Source of the DNA: Dipylidium caninum
Taxonomy: Eukaryota > Platyhelminthes > Cestoda > Cyclophyllidea > Dipylidiidae
DNA: 64,000 nucleotides
NCBI GenBank assembly: GCA_017562135.1
Contig: QEYB01001425.1
Location: 1-64,000 of the forward strand
Direction: 5' to 3'
In this document: positions 51,101 to 62,802 of the stretch, in pieces
Layout: each line of letters begins with the position of its first letter
How positions within the stretch are numbered: position 1 is the first letter of the stretch
Position numbers and translations under genes: made by a program
Notes under the pieces: model-generated
Databases searched by the model: none
Told to the model about the DNA's origin: nothing
Seen by the model: the letters and a program-made list of their open reading frames with translations, nothing else

Positions 51101-54100
51101 GCATTTGGAGATATTCTTTTCCGTGAAGAAGCCATACGCTCACTCTGTATCTTCAATGCGGGTAATGTGTCAAACGCCTATTTCTTCACCCACGACAGAA
51201 CCGATGTGAATTTGCGACTAACTCCTATGGCAGGCGAGGTGCCAGGCCAGAGTTCTATTGAAGTTGAAATTTGTGTCTATGTGTCTGTGCCCAAGGAATT
51301 CACTGTTTTCGCTAAAATTCACATAAATGGCCGACATTCAAAGCTAATTCGTATCTTTGGGAGGGCGTGTTTCCCTCACTTCCTTTTGAATCTACCCCGT
51401 ATGCTCAAAAGTCCGACATCGGATCAGGAGTTATGCCGAGGTGAATGTAATTTCGTACATTCACAATTGAACTTAATGGGGTTGAGATATCCGTAAGAGT
51501 CCTTTCTCAAGAAACACGGTTTTATAGCTTGTCGCTACCACCCTACAAAATCGACCTTTCCGATCTCATTCAAAATGAAATAAGGGAACTCGAAGTAACA
51601 TTTGACCAGAAACACCACAATTTTATGCACCAAATCTACGTAGAAAAAGCAGCCCAAATGCTGCTGAACAAAAAGGGCGTGAAGATTCAAATTGGGAATG
51701 TCATTTCTATAAAGATTGACACTTCACGCAACGAACTCGGTCAGTCAGCCTTCGACATACCATTGACGGTTAGTTGAAACCTCATCCGTGACAAGCGTTA
51801 TAGATTCACAAGGATATCACCTTGCCGCTACGAATGACGTTGAATGTAGTTGCTCCGGAATTGAAGGTTACAGAGAGCCTCCTCGACTTCGGTGAAGTCT
51901 ACTCCAACGAGGCGAAAATACGGTCAGTGCAATTGCACAATCCTGTGTCTTTTCCCATAGCCTGGACCTATTCAGAGCCCTTAAGTTCGATCAGCGCCTT
52001 CGAGATTCTGCCAAGGAATGGCCACTTACGAGGCGACGAGAGGGAAAATATATTCGTATGACCCTGGTTCACATATATAATCACCGCGTTCATAGGTTAA
52101 GTTCAGCCCTAGGAAAGGTGGAGAAGTGAGGGAGACGTTGAACATCATTTTCGCGGACGGGGGAGCAGGCATTTCGATAGACTGTCAAGGCGTTGGTCTG
52201 GAACCGCGCTTGATTGTCCAGCCGAATAGAGTCGACTTCGAGCCCTTGTTACCCAATGGGGAGTCAAGTGAACAAGTTGTCGTCTTCACAAACCCCTGCG
52301 CGTTTCCAGTTGAATTTTACAGTCTGGATTTTGATGATCTTCACTCGAAGGTGGCTCGACTACGCTAAGTTTCATTTCCTCCATGTCTGCTTATGTTAAA
52401 TAATATTATTATCCTTGCGACTTCCGCAGGAGGAGAGAGTTTTAAGCAGCCTACTTCACCTTCATGGGGAAGAGGAACTGCTGTTGCCCCTTCGGAGACC
52501 AGGTGAAAAATTGCCACGAGAGGCATACGACACCGTCGCCCATCTTGAACACCTAGGTGACAGCGGACCTAAGGTGCGTGAGAAATGTGGAGTGCGATTC
52601 CTTTCTCACTTTCCAAATAGTCGCCATGAGTGTGCCTAAATTTATTCCAACTTATTGCATATATAACTGAAGTGGGGCATCTCCTCACTGCTCGGATTTA
52701 ATCTCCAATGCCGGATTGCTTACAAAAAGGCTTTGTGCCCCTCTACTTTTAATAGCTAACAACTAGCTAATCCTCACATCCGGTTTAAAAAAAATAACTG
52801 CGGGGGGTGGGAACAGAAATGACATTGAGTTGTCAATGATCCTGATTCCTTTCGAAAAAATGACTTCTCGCCTAACACTGCTTCCTCCAACTTGTATTAA
52901 GAAGTATTTGATAGTGATCTACTGACAAATTAGACGTTGATTTCGGGGAAGATTAAGGTTAGTGAGTGCAAAATAACGGGGCAGGGGGAGGAAAACGTTT
53001 GATCGCTTCACAAACACAGGCTAATGACGAAGAATGATTAAGTTCTCGGTTGAAAACTATGGAACTGGCGTTGAATATAGGTAGAAGACAAAAAGCGAAA
53101 TTTTCACATTAGTTAACCTATTCAATCGAATTATTGTCCGTTGGCATCTACAAGGTTCTGCCCACGAGCGGGCAAGAAATACATGTCTTTTTCAAAAACA
53201 CATCTTATTTGTAGGGTTAGTAAACGACTCAAAGTCTTCTATAACATCATTTTGGCTACTGTACTTTTCCCTTGAAAATACTTCGTAATTTAGGAAAAAG
53301 GTAATAATCGGTCGACTGGTGAAAGATTAGGATGTGGGACAATTTCATACTGCAGAGAAGTGAGGTATTTTGTCAAGAGTATTTGAAGCCTTATGGGGTC
53401 GTCGAAACAGTAGCCTTTCACCGTGCCACTTCTGTCTCCTTCATCAGTTTCTCACGCATGACATCAGTCAAATGATTGACAATGGCACTCAGCCGCTGTT
53501 CTGCTTTCGCCTGGTTGCATTGCCTGGAAGACTACAGGATGATCACTCGTCCAACACTTTGTCCGCAATCTTTCATTTGCTGATGAAATTTCGGCTGATG
53601 CGTGTGTCCTCCTCATGTATTCCATCAAGCCCATTTGCTGGTTCCTTTCCCATTGTCATTACAAAATCCACTTTTCGTCAGAGGTGATGATTTGGTGCAA
53701 AAACGGCGACAGTCGTGCATTGCGAAGGAAGCAACGAAAGATGCCCATGTGCACTTGTGGTCGTTCTGACCATCTCCACTTGCGACACTTCCTGCGGCAG
53801 ACGCATATGGGTCCAACACATTTCCTTCATTATTTACCGTACACAGACGTTGTTTTGGCACAGCCACAGCCATGGAAAGAAGTGGGACTCTCTCAAGGTA
53901 GCCAAATGCCTCGTCACCTCATTAGTGACGCACAGGAGTGGATCCACTGACGAGTCACGGTAATCGCATGCGGTGCGACGGGGAGCGGTCGTAGTTACGG
54001 GCCGAGGCGCCTCCCCATGTCTACCGTTCGGGGAGAGTGTGTCCTGGAACCCACTCCACCCAAAACTTGGATCAACCCCGCGGGTCGACGGGTTGGCGTC

Positions 54101-57100
54101 CATCCTGGAGGTTATTCCCTCCACTGACAGGAACGAGGCTTACCCCAGTACACCCTCGAGGGCCCCGAAAAGAAACGCTTTCGATTTGGGCGACGGAGGA
54201 GGAAGCGGTTGCATTTCAGAGCGCATTCGCCTTTACCCCTGAGCCTGACGAAACTCACTCCCCTTCCAAAGTGGCATGTGTGCACACTTCTTGTTCCTGT
54301 GAACTGTGTCGTGGCTGGTCTCTACACGTGCTCTTGCGGTCGCCTGACCATCTTCACTTGCGGCAGTGCGTGCAACAGCCACATATGAGCCCATATTTTT
54401 CTACTTTTCCCATGGTACGCCGATAAGTCAACAGAGTCCTAGCCGTATGGTCAGTTCCCAGTTTAAACGCAATTTCACGAGTGGTTTGTGTGTGGTAGAT
54501 CGGCTTCCACAGTCATCCTCATACCCTTCTCGTTGCCAACATGATCCGGTAGTCTTCCTCGAGGCGCTTTGACGATACTTAAATTGCCAGCCGAAGGTTT
54601 TGGGACCGAAATTGAGCACTTTTTTCCTTAGTCGATCCACCCCCGAAGGCCTCATTAATGTTTCCTGTCAGAAAAGTAGATGTAAACGGCGTTTTGTTTC
54701 CATTTGTTCTTGAGCGAAAAAGAAAATAAATATAAAAGAGAAACACGGATAAATCTTACGAAATGAGTACGAATAACACCCTTTTCATTTATAAATATAA
54801 ATTTAGAGTTCAGGTTGTAATGCATTTTTTCCCCTCGCAAGAATGTCCGTTTCCTTGTAGGCAACCCCAATAAGTGAGTAGCTAAATTGAGCCCACTATC
54901 ATCTTGTAGACAAGTCGTCTGGAAAACTCGAGAAGAGGACTGACTAAACAGGCACCAGCAAAGTCGAAAAAATCCCAGGCCGACTCATATTCGTCCAGTA
55001 GTATAACAACTTTTAGGAGATATGTGGAGGAGAACCGAGGGAGGCCCGACGGAGTCAGAATAGTTGTACTGGTTTTCGGCTCCCCTCTCGCCGGGAAAAC
55101 GGATCTCGCTAGGGCTCTCGCCCGAATGTATGACGCTATTTACTTGAACGTGGAACAATTCCTCCATGATCTCCATCTCACCAAGCCAGAAGTAATTTTC
55201 CATACTAAGTTACAAATATACACACGTTCTAGGAGTCCGAAGAAGAAGCTTTGTATGCGCGATTTCAGCAAGAAGATTGCATATTTGGGATAATTGTAGA
55301 CGATATAGGAAATGCACAACAGTGTGAGAAAGTGTTGAGGAGTCTGGACAAGAAAACGTCCACTATCGTTGCTATCACTGTCGTCCGTGAAATCGAGTCA
55401 ATCCGGTTAGCAGATTCGCGCTATGAAGATGCCCTAAAGAATGCCGAAAAGCGCATTTATGAACGCAAAGTCGAGGCATTCAGGAACCTTGAGGAGTGGG
55501 AGTACGATGCACTGTCGGAAAACGATCGAGAAGAAGTGAATATGGTTCTGGCCGAGTGGAAACGCCGTCAACGGAAGCATATGGAAGAGTAAGTCCACAA
55601 AAGTAACGGGGAGACTTTGTAGATCAGCACATCAGGACTGTTCACAGGTCCAGCCGAAGAGGTAAATGCGGTTAGATTTCAATTACGATGTTCAATAGGC
55701 GACTAAAGCCCAAACCTTCCGCCTCTTCGACTGGCTCAGGTAAAGGCAAGTACGCTGAACTGGAGAACAAGTAGGTCACCCTCAATCCTGATAAATCCCA
55801 AGTGCACTTATATATTTTCATGCACGGTAGTAGAATTACGTGGAAAATAGTTGTGTCCGCCATCATTTTTGCATGGAATGAGGGCGGTTCGAAGTAGTCG
55901 TCTTCCAGTCATCCAACTGTGGAGAAAGTCTCCTTCCACTACCGCTTATTCCATTTATACTGGGATTTCGTGTCCAGTTACCAAGACATATGAGTTGCTC
56001 TGCTTTCCCTTGAACTTCGTTACAAGATCCTTTCTGGTTAAAAAAAAACAAAACAACTAAGTTTATCGCAATTTTAACCCAATTAGCCGAAATGCCACTT
56101 TAAATACCTATGTACACAATGGTGAAACCAGTCGTTCTCCCTCACAAGCCCTTTGGAGGCATGGGACGAGACCTCAGTTGTGCACTCGATGCAGTCTCCG
56201 TATCACCAATGGAAGGGCGAATCTAGTTGCTTTAAAACATGTTCCACGACAGTGACCGAGATGCGCTAATAAACCTTGGCATATTCATTATGGAGTTCAA
56301 GCATGGCCATGAAAGGGATTATGATGTCTATACTTTGTATTTCTTCGTCTTTGCAAAAATTGTTAGAAATAAGGCGATGTCAATGCTAATCATGCATTGT
56401 CACCTGCCAACGTTCAGTTGAATAGTCACACTCATGGACTACGTGTCGTCTAGGTTCAAGGAATATGAAAAGGAGTATCGTAAAATCTGCGATTTTCTGG
56501 CCAGCTGGAACCTACGAGGGCAAGATCAAAGCGCCATGGAAACCCTCAAGTCCCCCATTTATTTAGACTCGAAGAAGAACACTCCAACTGAAAAAGTGAA
56601 TATTGCGGAGATGGACGGTTTACATTTCGTAGTGCAATCAAAGTTGAGCGTCGAAGTAGACGACACCCTTGAAGATAGAGTTTACGAGCGTGTGGAGGAT
56701 GTACAACGGGAGAGGCCGAATATTTCATTTATTTTAGATAGGCTTCTTCCTCACCTGCCAAGCCGCGAGGAGGTACGACGTCAATTGGGCTATGGACCCC
56801 TTGCAATTGAGACTCCTCCTCCAGCCAACTTCTCTGTTGTAAACGCACCAGTAAAAGGGGAAGGACTTAATGTATCCACTCACTACTTCACAATTGTGAC
56901 ACTTCCAGACGAAACGGACTCGGTGGGTGCAGCCTTATTAATTATTTTAAGACCAAACCAACTTCTTAATTCGTTATTTATTAACGCCGAAACCTTTGCA
57001 CACAATTTGTGGCGCATTTGAAAATAATTGTGCGATTTAGTCGGAAGTTCGGTTCGAACAGCCAGTAGCTTTATTTTTTCGTTGGCTCTATAAAAACCAT

Positions 57101-60100
57101 TTAAATCAACAGGCGCGTTGTTCACGAGCGAATTAAAAGATTGCATTTTGGTGACAGTCTAGAACACTGGAGACACTACAAAGTGCCAGTCTGCCGTCGA
57201 CAGCGACACTGCGATCCCTGATTTCATCCAAAAGTCCATCGTCTAGGAGCAAACTACGTCACGGACACTCGGCCTCATTTGGTTCTGGACAGAATGTTTC
57301 GTAAGAATTTCATTACCACCAATCGTAAATGTTCACAATAGTAAGAAAAATGTCACAATGTTGGCTACTCTGCTTTGCTACCAACTTGAATTTAGAAAAG
57401 AGGTCGTGCCGAGAAAACACTAGCCTATAAGACGACGAACATGTTATTAATTTTGAAACCGATTTATTTTCATTAGTATAACCCATTTACTTATTTTAAA
57501 TGTTATGGGTTCTAGCTCTTCGAATTACCGGTGGATAGCACCAGCAAATAGTCAAATCAAACTCACGTTAAGATTCAGTCCACCTGGGATAGGCGACTTC
57601 AAAGAAATGTTGACATTTGAAGTCTTAAGAACGAAAGAACGCGTGCGAGTTGAGTGCAGAGGGCCCTGTCAACTGCCTCGTCTTGTTACCGATCCTAGGT
57701 ATGCAATCGTAAGGTGACTAAACAAAGTATTGTATTTGTTCCCCGTAACGATGGAGAGGTTTCGAATTTTAGCGAATTATTTGCTAAAGTTGGACACTAT
57801 CTGCAGGACAAGCCACTAAGAAAGGTGTTTATTATGGAGCGAAACTGTTTTGACTTTGGTCCCCTCCTCGCAACTAAATCACGTGCCCGGTATGTTTTTG
57901 AAGTCTTAACCAATAATACGCGCATACGCATCATCGTCAGCCTATCACTTGCCAACATCGCCGCCCTCAATTCTCATTGGTTAATAATAATTTTAGTATT
58001 TTAGCTGGCGATTACGCGGAAAATGTGACTGAAATGCGGTTGAGAAATGAGGGTCCACATAATGTACAGGTGAAATTCACTTTCGAAGAGTCTGAAGATG
58101 AAGACTTTGTGGTGTCGCCGACAGAAATGTTTGTCGGTTGTGGCGAAGTTAAAGTAGCCAATATATATGCTCTCCCCACCTCCGCAATGACCAAAACCAA
58201 TAAGCTCATTGGTTGGATTAAGGAGAACCCACAACCAATCACAGTGACCTTTTCTCTGATTGGTGTCCTACCAAGCCTTACAATTAAAACCAAAACCTTG
58301 GACTTTGGCAAGATTCCATTGACAAGGTAAGACTTTTCCAACAAAAAAAAACTACGTAAATAGGAATGGAACGGAACAAATAACAATTTTAAATCCAACA
58401 CCGATTCCAATTGTTTGGAAGTGTGAAGAAATTGAGTTGAAGAGAGAAGAGGGTTTTAATGTTTATCCGACTTCAGGCGTTCTTAGTTCACTTAATGACA
58501 TTGCTAATATTACAGTTGAGTATACAGCATCTTCAATTCCAAAATCAGTTGTGCTCAAGAAGGCATTGCGATTTATTGTCACGGATACAAGGGGATTATC
58601 GGACCCAGTGGCAGTTCAACCTCCCGTCAGTTTTCATGCAGAATCAATAGACCCAGATTTTCGAGATTTCTCTTCCAAAAGGTTTGTCCGTGTTTAACCC
58701 TAGAAGTATTCACTTTCGCGTATACAGATGGAATTTGAACTTCGGATTGTTGAGAATTGGGCAAGAGGCTAAAAAGTCAGTGCAACTGCATAATCGTGGT
58801 CCTATCAAGTTGCAATTCAGGCGAGTTTCCTACTTATTTTTGATTGAAAGTTGCGAAAAGAAATTGATGTCTCGAGTAATATGTCTCAGTGGAAGAAGTG
58901 GGACGGAGTTAGCCGTACGAAGTAATGAATTCTAACTTACTAGATTTATTTTGGCTCCTATTACATTGGATTTCAATTTCTTAATTTAGATTGAACTCCC
59001 AGACATTATAGTTGAATGTGTTTTTCCAAAATACTAGATCCCCACTGTCTACTTCAAGTACCTCTTCACTTTGGCGACTAGGCTGCTGCTGAAGAAGAAA
59101 TATTTTCGACAGTCTCTTCGTATTCTTGTGAAATTGGTGGAGAGTCGGTTAAGACCAATGACCTTTTTCCTTCTTTTGCAGATTTCGCTTTGGACTGAAT
59201 CACCGAAGACAGGTAGACCTACAGAAGGTCTTCGCTGTGTTTCCCGATTCCGGGGTACTGTCACCGTCACATAACACAGTCGTCAAAGTAACTGGCTGTG
59301 CAATTCACGCCTCATATTAGATTCACTGCAAAGTCAGCCTGCGAACTGGAAGTCTTCAAAGAAGACGTCTTTGATTTGCGAGGTTGAAACTCATAAGGGA
59401 ATATTTCAGTTACTACAATTCCCATTCCCATTTCTGTTAAAAATATGTCGTAGCCAGTAAGTTTCCTACATGTTTCATCCAAGATTCCCAAAAAAATGTA
59501 ATTTAGATTAAGGGAAGGAGAAAGCTGTCGTTTATACCCCCATAAAAAGTTATGTATTATAATGGAATTAGGTTTATTCGTTTTATGAGACAATGTGACA
59601 ATACCTGTAGAAAAGCGGGGCCTTCGTCCGGGTGCTCCTGACCGCGAGGAAATACTGCAAATTGCAGTAGTAACTGGAATGTGGAACGCTAAAATACTTG
59701 GAGAGCCTAAATCGTGCAAAACTCCCAGCGCCTTGCGCCTTTTATTTTGGTCGTTTTTGACATAAAACGTTTTTTGACATTTCGCAGCTTCAAAATCTTC
59801 CCCTCAAAGAAAGTTGCCTTTGGAACAATGATGGTAAGCACAACTAGAGTGATTGAGCAGATAACAGTTGAAAACGACGGTGTCTTCGATCTGCATTATT
59901 CAGTTGTTCCAAAGCCTCAACCTCACAGTCTCAAATCTAAGCTCCGTCTTCCTAAACAAGAATCACGGTGAGTGCATCTTAAACTATCCCTTTTCCTCTA
60001 ATTTTCGCATCCTTTAATTTCCACTCGTGTGGTGTGGCCCCATAAAATTGCCAGAATTGTTAAATACTCGTTTTTTCCCTCATCCTCTTCTGTGTGCGCC

Positions 60101-62565
60101 CAAAAATCCAACTATTCCGTCTATAGTAAGTAGACAACTTGCAATTCGTGAAGGCTCGGATTGGTCAGTCTTCAGTATAATTTCGGCCGAAATACCAGCT
60201 GAATGAGCTTCAGTTCCGCCTACACTTATTTTTTGATGTAGGGGAACATGCGGGGTAGTTGTCTCTCCTTAAAATCCTTTTAGCTTTAGCAGCAGGTTTT
60301 CCGATATTCCACAATCGTTGTATTTAACATTGTAAGTCGTTCTCTTTGTCTTTTTCATTCTAGCGACGTATATAGTATTATGTGGTTTTATGATTCCCCG
60401 ATACTTGGACAGAAAGCCTTAAACTTAATACCACAGGTTCAAAACGGTCAAACTACTTGATCAGGAAGTTGTTTTTTGCTCGTTAATAAATCCCCTCTTC
60501 GCCGTCATCTCAGAATTCCACACCTATGTATACATGACCTCAACTACACGTCGCATTCCCTCCTCCAAGGCGAATGAGATCCGTGGGTGGAGAGGAATGA
60601 GAACACCTATCGCGCGGTCCCTTTTGTGATTTCCCCAGCCAGTCGGGACAATCCTGACAGGTGAAAAGCAGAAAAATTACTGTTGAATGCTCTCCCGGCC
60701 AAATCCCAGGCGTCTATGATGAGGACTTTATTCCGTCTTATTTGAAGTAGGCAAAGTGATAGACAGCGGGCACGAAGTGTACGCCACGTACGATAAACAT
60801 TATTGGGCTGGGATTGCTAATTTTTAAGGACTAAAATCTGGAAGAATGCGATTTAGGGACGTTCGTGAACTAAATAATTACCGGTTAGGAAACAGGAAAC
60901 TCCCGGCAAACAAAAGCACATTTAGTTTCCAACGGCAGGCAAAAAGATAGTCTGAGGGAAAACTAAGACGTCAATTACCAAGTGGGGCAAAGTCCGGACG
61001 ACTAATGCCAGGCTATCGTGTAACCCAAATCCTGCAGTTGCCTTGCGTTAAAAGTTTGCAAAATCAACGCACCCAATCGAACATCTTGAAGTGTCATAAC
61101 ACATGTCTAAAAATTGCCACTTTCTCTAACTTTTAGGAAGTAATCATTCAAATTGCTGACAAATTAGGCTTTGGAACCAGTCGTCAACAAACTTCCTTTC
61201 GTGCTCTCTGTAGAAGTGTGCCAACCGCCGCTGAAACTTGATGATGTTAGCCTCAGTTTTCGAAGAACACTTCATCTGCCAGTCGCGGGAGGAGTTGCTA
61301 GTTATTGCCAGTCATGGTGTATGTCCTTGCACTATCCAAGACTTTTACATTTCCCTTCCTTTAGATTTTGGACATGGCATACATTTGAAGACGAAAATTG
61401 CTTTGACTTCGGTGTGACGCAACTGGACTGTGTGCTTCTGTGGGCAAAATTCAAAATTTCCAACAGTTCTAAAGTTCCCCTTGACGTAAATCTTGTGTTG
61501 AAGCAAGAAGAAGAGGGAGAAAAACGACGCCGAAAGACGGAATGACACGAAGGGCCCTGAAGTATTCCAAGTTAACCCGGCCCAGAAGCGACCATTGAGC
61601 CATACCAATGCGTCTATGTTGCCTGTTCGTTCGCTCCCAAGTCCCTACTGGTGAATTTCCCAGCTTTTCGTACTCTTAAGAGTTACAGTAGCGGATTTTA
61701 CCATGTTAGAATGCTCTTTTAGACGTACACTGCGACTTTACTGGTTCTCACTGAGGTCGAGAATAAGTCCCTTCTTGGAGTTTGACTTAAGAGGCAAAGG
61801 GGACAGGGTTGCCTCGGGTCAACATCATTGAACCGGTTCTGAGGGGCTTCATGGCGGAAAAGCGTTACTTGCTCTTTGGAAAGAATCAAATCTCTCCAAT
61901 CCATTAAAAAATTGGCCAACGATGGCCTCGTCCCCCTGTCAATAAACTAGGCGGTCATTTTAGCTCAGCTAAACTTGTATACCTTTTAGGTGAATGTGCA
62001 GTTGACGACTATGGGATGTGTTGAGTCTCTTTTCACCTTCGATTCTGGTATGTTTTGACTGAGGAAATAAATAACTAAGTTACTTTACTTCGTTTAAATG
62101 TCTACGCAACTTGGTTAACACCAAAGTTAGAAAACAAATCCTTACGCCTTCTTTACAGCACATGATTGTGATACTAGGAAAAATTCTGTGCATTTCTCAA
62201 TGAACATTGGTGAAATCCGAAGCATAGAGATTCACTTTGACTGGGAAAAGGCTAAAATTACCGACGTGATTTCGGGTAGCGCTAACATTTCGTTCTCGGC
62301 AATGCCTACGAGCACGAGGCTATCGAACTACTTGGCGTCCCGCCGGCAAATCGTCTACACTCTCCACAGATAGACTTTCCGAATTCTTCCTTCATCGCTC
62401 CGGACCTCGACATCAAGCGGTTAGAGGGTGAGGGCTGTTTTCAGAACGTTAATTTCTTAATTGTTAGTTGTAATTATACCTGTGCAGCGTCTACTGTCGA
62501 AATGCCTCGATTTGAGACAGAAGTTCAAGGAGTAGAAGCCATCCCGTTGCGTGACTTTCATTAGG
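45167..62565 (+). CDS. HYDIN: HYDIN homologue (axonemal central-pair apparatus), many exons, 3' end not reached
   Basis: HYDIN is a giant ciliary protein of the C2 projection of the central microtubule pair, needed for ciliary bending. Translations follow the vertebrate protein in order from its first ASH/MSP-like repeats to roughly two thirds of its length. Recurrent features are the repeated DFG motif at strand ends, PxxG(x)(I/L)xP turns and GLEPRL followed by NPCAFPVEFYSLDFD. In the middle is a nucleotide-binding insert with GSPLAGKT and an acidic/basic coiled segment containing EEWEYDALSENDRE. Most introns are 34-80 nt; large ones hold a mariner fossil (52.6-54.9 kb) or nothing notable (46.74-47.24, 48.25-48.69, 60.0-61.1 kb). 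The start is uncertain (45.17-45.31 kb). At least six frameshifts are seen (one near 47.83 kb, five in 61.5-61.9 kb). The last third of the protein lies beyond the window or is missing. Confidence 0.92.
45300..48253 (+). other. HYDIN: HYDIN N-terminal exon block (ASH/MSP-like repeats)
   Basis: Exons supported by splice sites and collinearity: ~45300-45748, 45778-45902, 45940-46601, 46671-46738, 47237-47477, 47561-~47930 and ~48105-48253. Markers include YTIILNINS, PFDVHPKQGVM, LDFGEVAFG joined across a 498-nt intron to FSVTRSLEIQNAS, and REMLDFGRLHAL. ASH/MSP-like repeats are beta-sandwich domains that dock proteins on cilia and centrosomes. Between 47,831 and 47,838 the reading frame shifts by one base, with the family pattern continuing in the new frame (INFQAFARIVGNTS). 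Confidence 0.88.
48690..52640 (+). other. HYDIN: HYDIN middle exon block
   Basis: Exons: 48690-49049, ~49405-49505, 50066-50216, pieces near 50,310-50,400 and 50,490-50,569, then 50606 to ~51490, ~51527-51770, ~51806-52049, ~52096-52351 and ~52430-52575. Each aligns in order with the family. Examples are LDFGEVYSNEAKIRS, the strongly conserved GLEPRLIVQPNRVDF, and PGEKLPREAYD. Introns within the block are mostly about 35-80 nt; two longer ones are 355 and 560 nt. Confidence 0.87.
53100..54664 (-). mobile_element. Degenerate mariner (irritans-like) transposon, copy A, in a HYDIN intron
   Basis: The inactivated transposase reads on the minus strand in broken frames. A helix-turn-helix segment with TTREIAFKLGTDHTAR and GKVEKYG lies near 54,500-54,400. 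The first catalytic Asp is in ITSDEKWIL near 53,690-53,660. A PHPNLSPVDRL segment near 53,310 corresponds to the family's PHPPYSPDLAPxD region. Downstream, RSWAEPCRCQR near 53,150 resembles the final RWQKC block. Stops and frameshifts make it non-functional. Between the N-terminal and catalytic parts lies an extra segment of about 550 bp (see findings). The limits are approximate; terminal inverted repeats and a TA duplication were not confirmed. Confidence 0.82.
54910..57021 (+). other. HYDIN: HYDIN P-loop (adenylate-kinase-like) and charged coiled segment
   Basis: The exon 54910-55190 contains a Walker A motif GSPLAGKT (55,078-55,101), preceded by hydrophobic VRIVVLVF as the first beta strand. 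The next exon (~55,236-55,592) holds GIIVDDIG (a Walker B-like strand) and a highly charged helix with EEWEYDALSENDREE. After small uncertain exons between 55.6 and 56.4 kb, the exon from ~56,434 carries FKEYEKEYRKICDFLASW and ends near 56,920. Vertebrate HYDIN has the same insert. Whether it binds nucleotide is not known to me. Confidence 0.87.
57022..57480 (+). other. HYDIN intron without recognised content
   Basis: An AT-rich stretch between the exon ending near 56.92-57.02 kb and the YRWIAPAN exon. No open frame of interest or repeat was seen. Confidence 0.5.
57505..62565 (+). other. HYDIN: HYDIN distal exon block with clustered frameshifts
   Basis: Recognisable exons include ~57,510-57,700 (YRWIAPANSQIKLTL), ~57,715-57,910 (RNCFDFGPLLATKSRARY), ~58,000-58,326, ~58,364-58,680, ~58,730-58,825 (LNFGLLRIGQEAKKSVQL), a segment near 59,180-59,320, ~59,785-59,968, 61,170-61,545 and onwards to 62,560 (ETEVQGVEAIPL). 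Between 61,500 and 61,900 the conserved reading passes through five frame changes that introns cannot explain. Downstream exons (~61,990-62,051 and ~62,160-62,373) again match the family, so the gene was collinear beyond the disturbed stretch. Confidence 0.8.
59972..61140 (+). other. Large HYDIN intron (~1.2 kb)
   Basis: It begins after a GTGAGT donor at the end of KQESR (59,969) and runs to the acceptor before the NKLPFVLSVEVC exon. No embedded gene or transposon was recognised. Sequence composition is ordinary. Confidence 0.6.
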
Positions 62566-62802
62566 TTAGAAAATATTACACTATCGTTTACACTTATTCT
62601 GTGATACGTTGCAAAGTGTCCTCGAAATTTTTCTTTAGAAGCATTAAAGGTATTTCTCTTACTCAGCTCGTAACATGTTTGTCCTCTTGTATCCCATTTT
62701 TGTTTTATTTTTCACCGAAACCAGCTGACTAAAGAAACAGATTTACATTCGCTTTTTTGTACGAGTTTAAGTTGAAGCACAGTGCAGATTAACAAGCTTC
62801 GC

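Noticed and set aside
53935..53975. Hammerhead-ribozyme-like CTGACGAGTC in mariner copy A
   Set aside because: No following GAAA core and no pairing stems; the equivalent site in copy B reads differently. Chance match.
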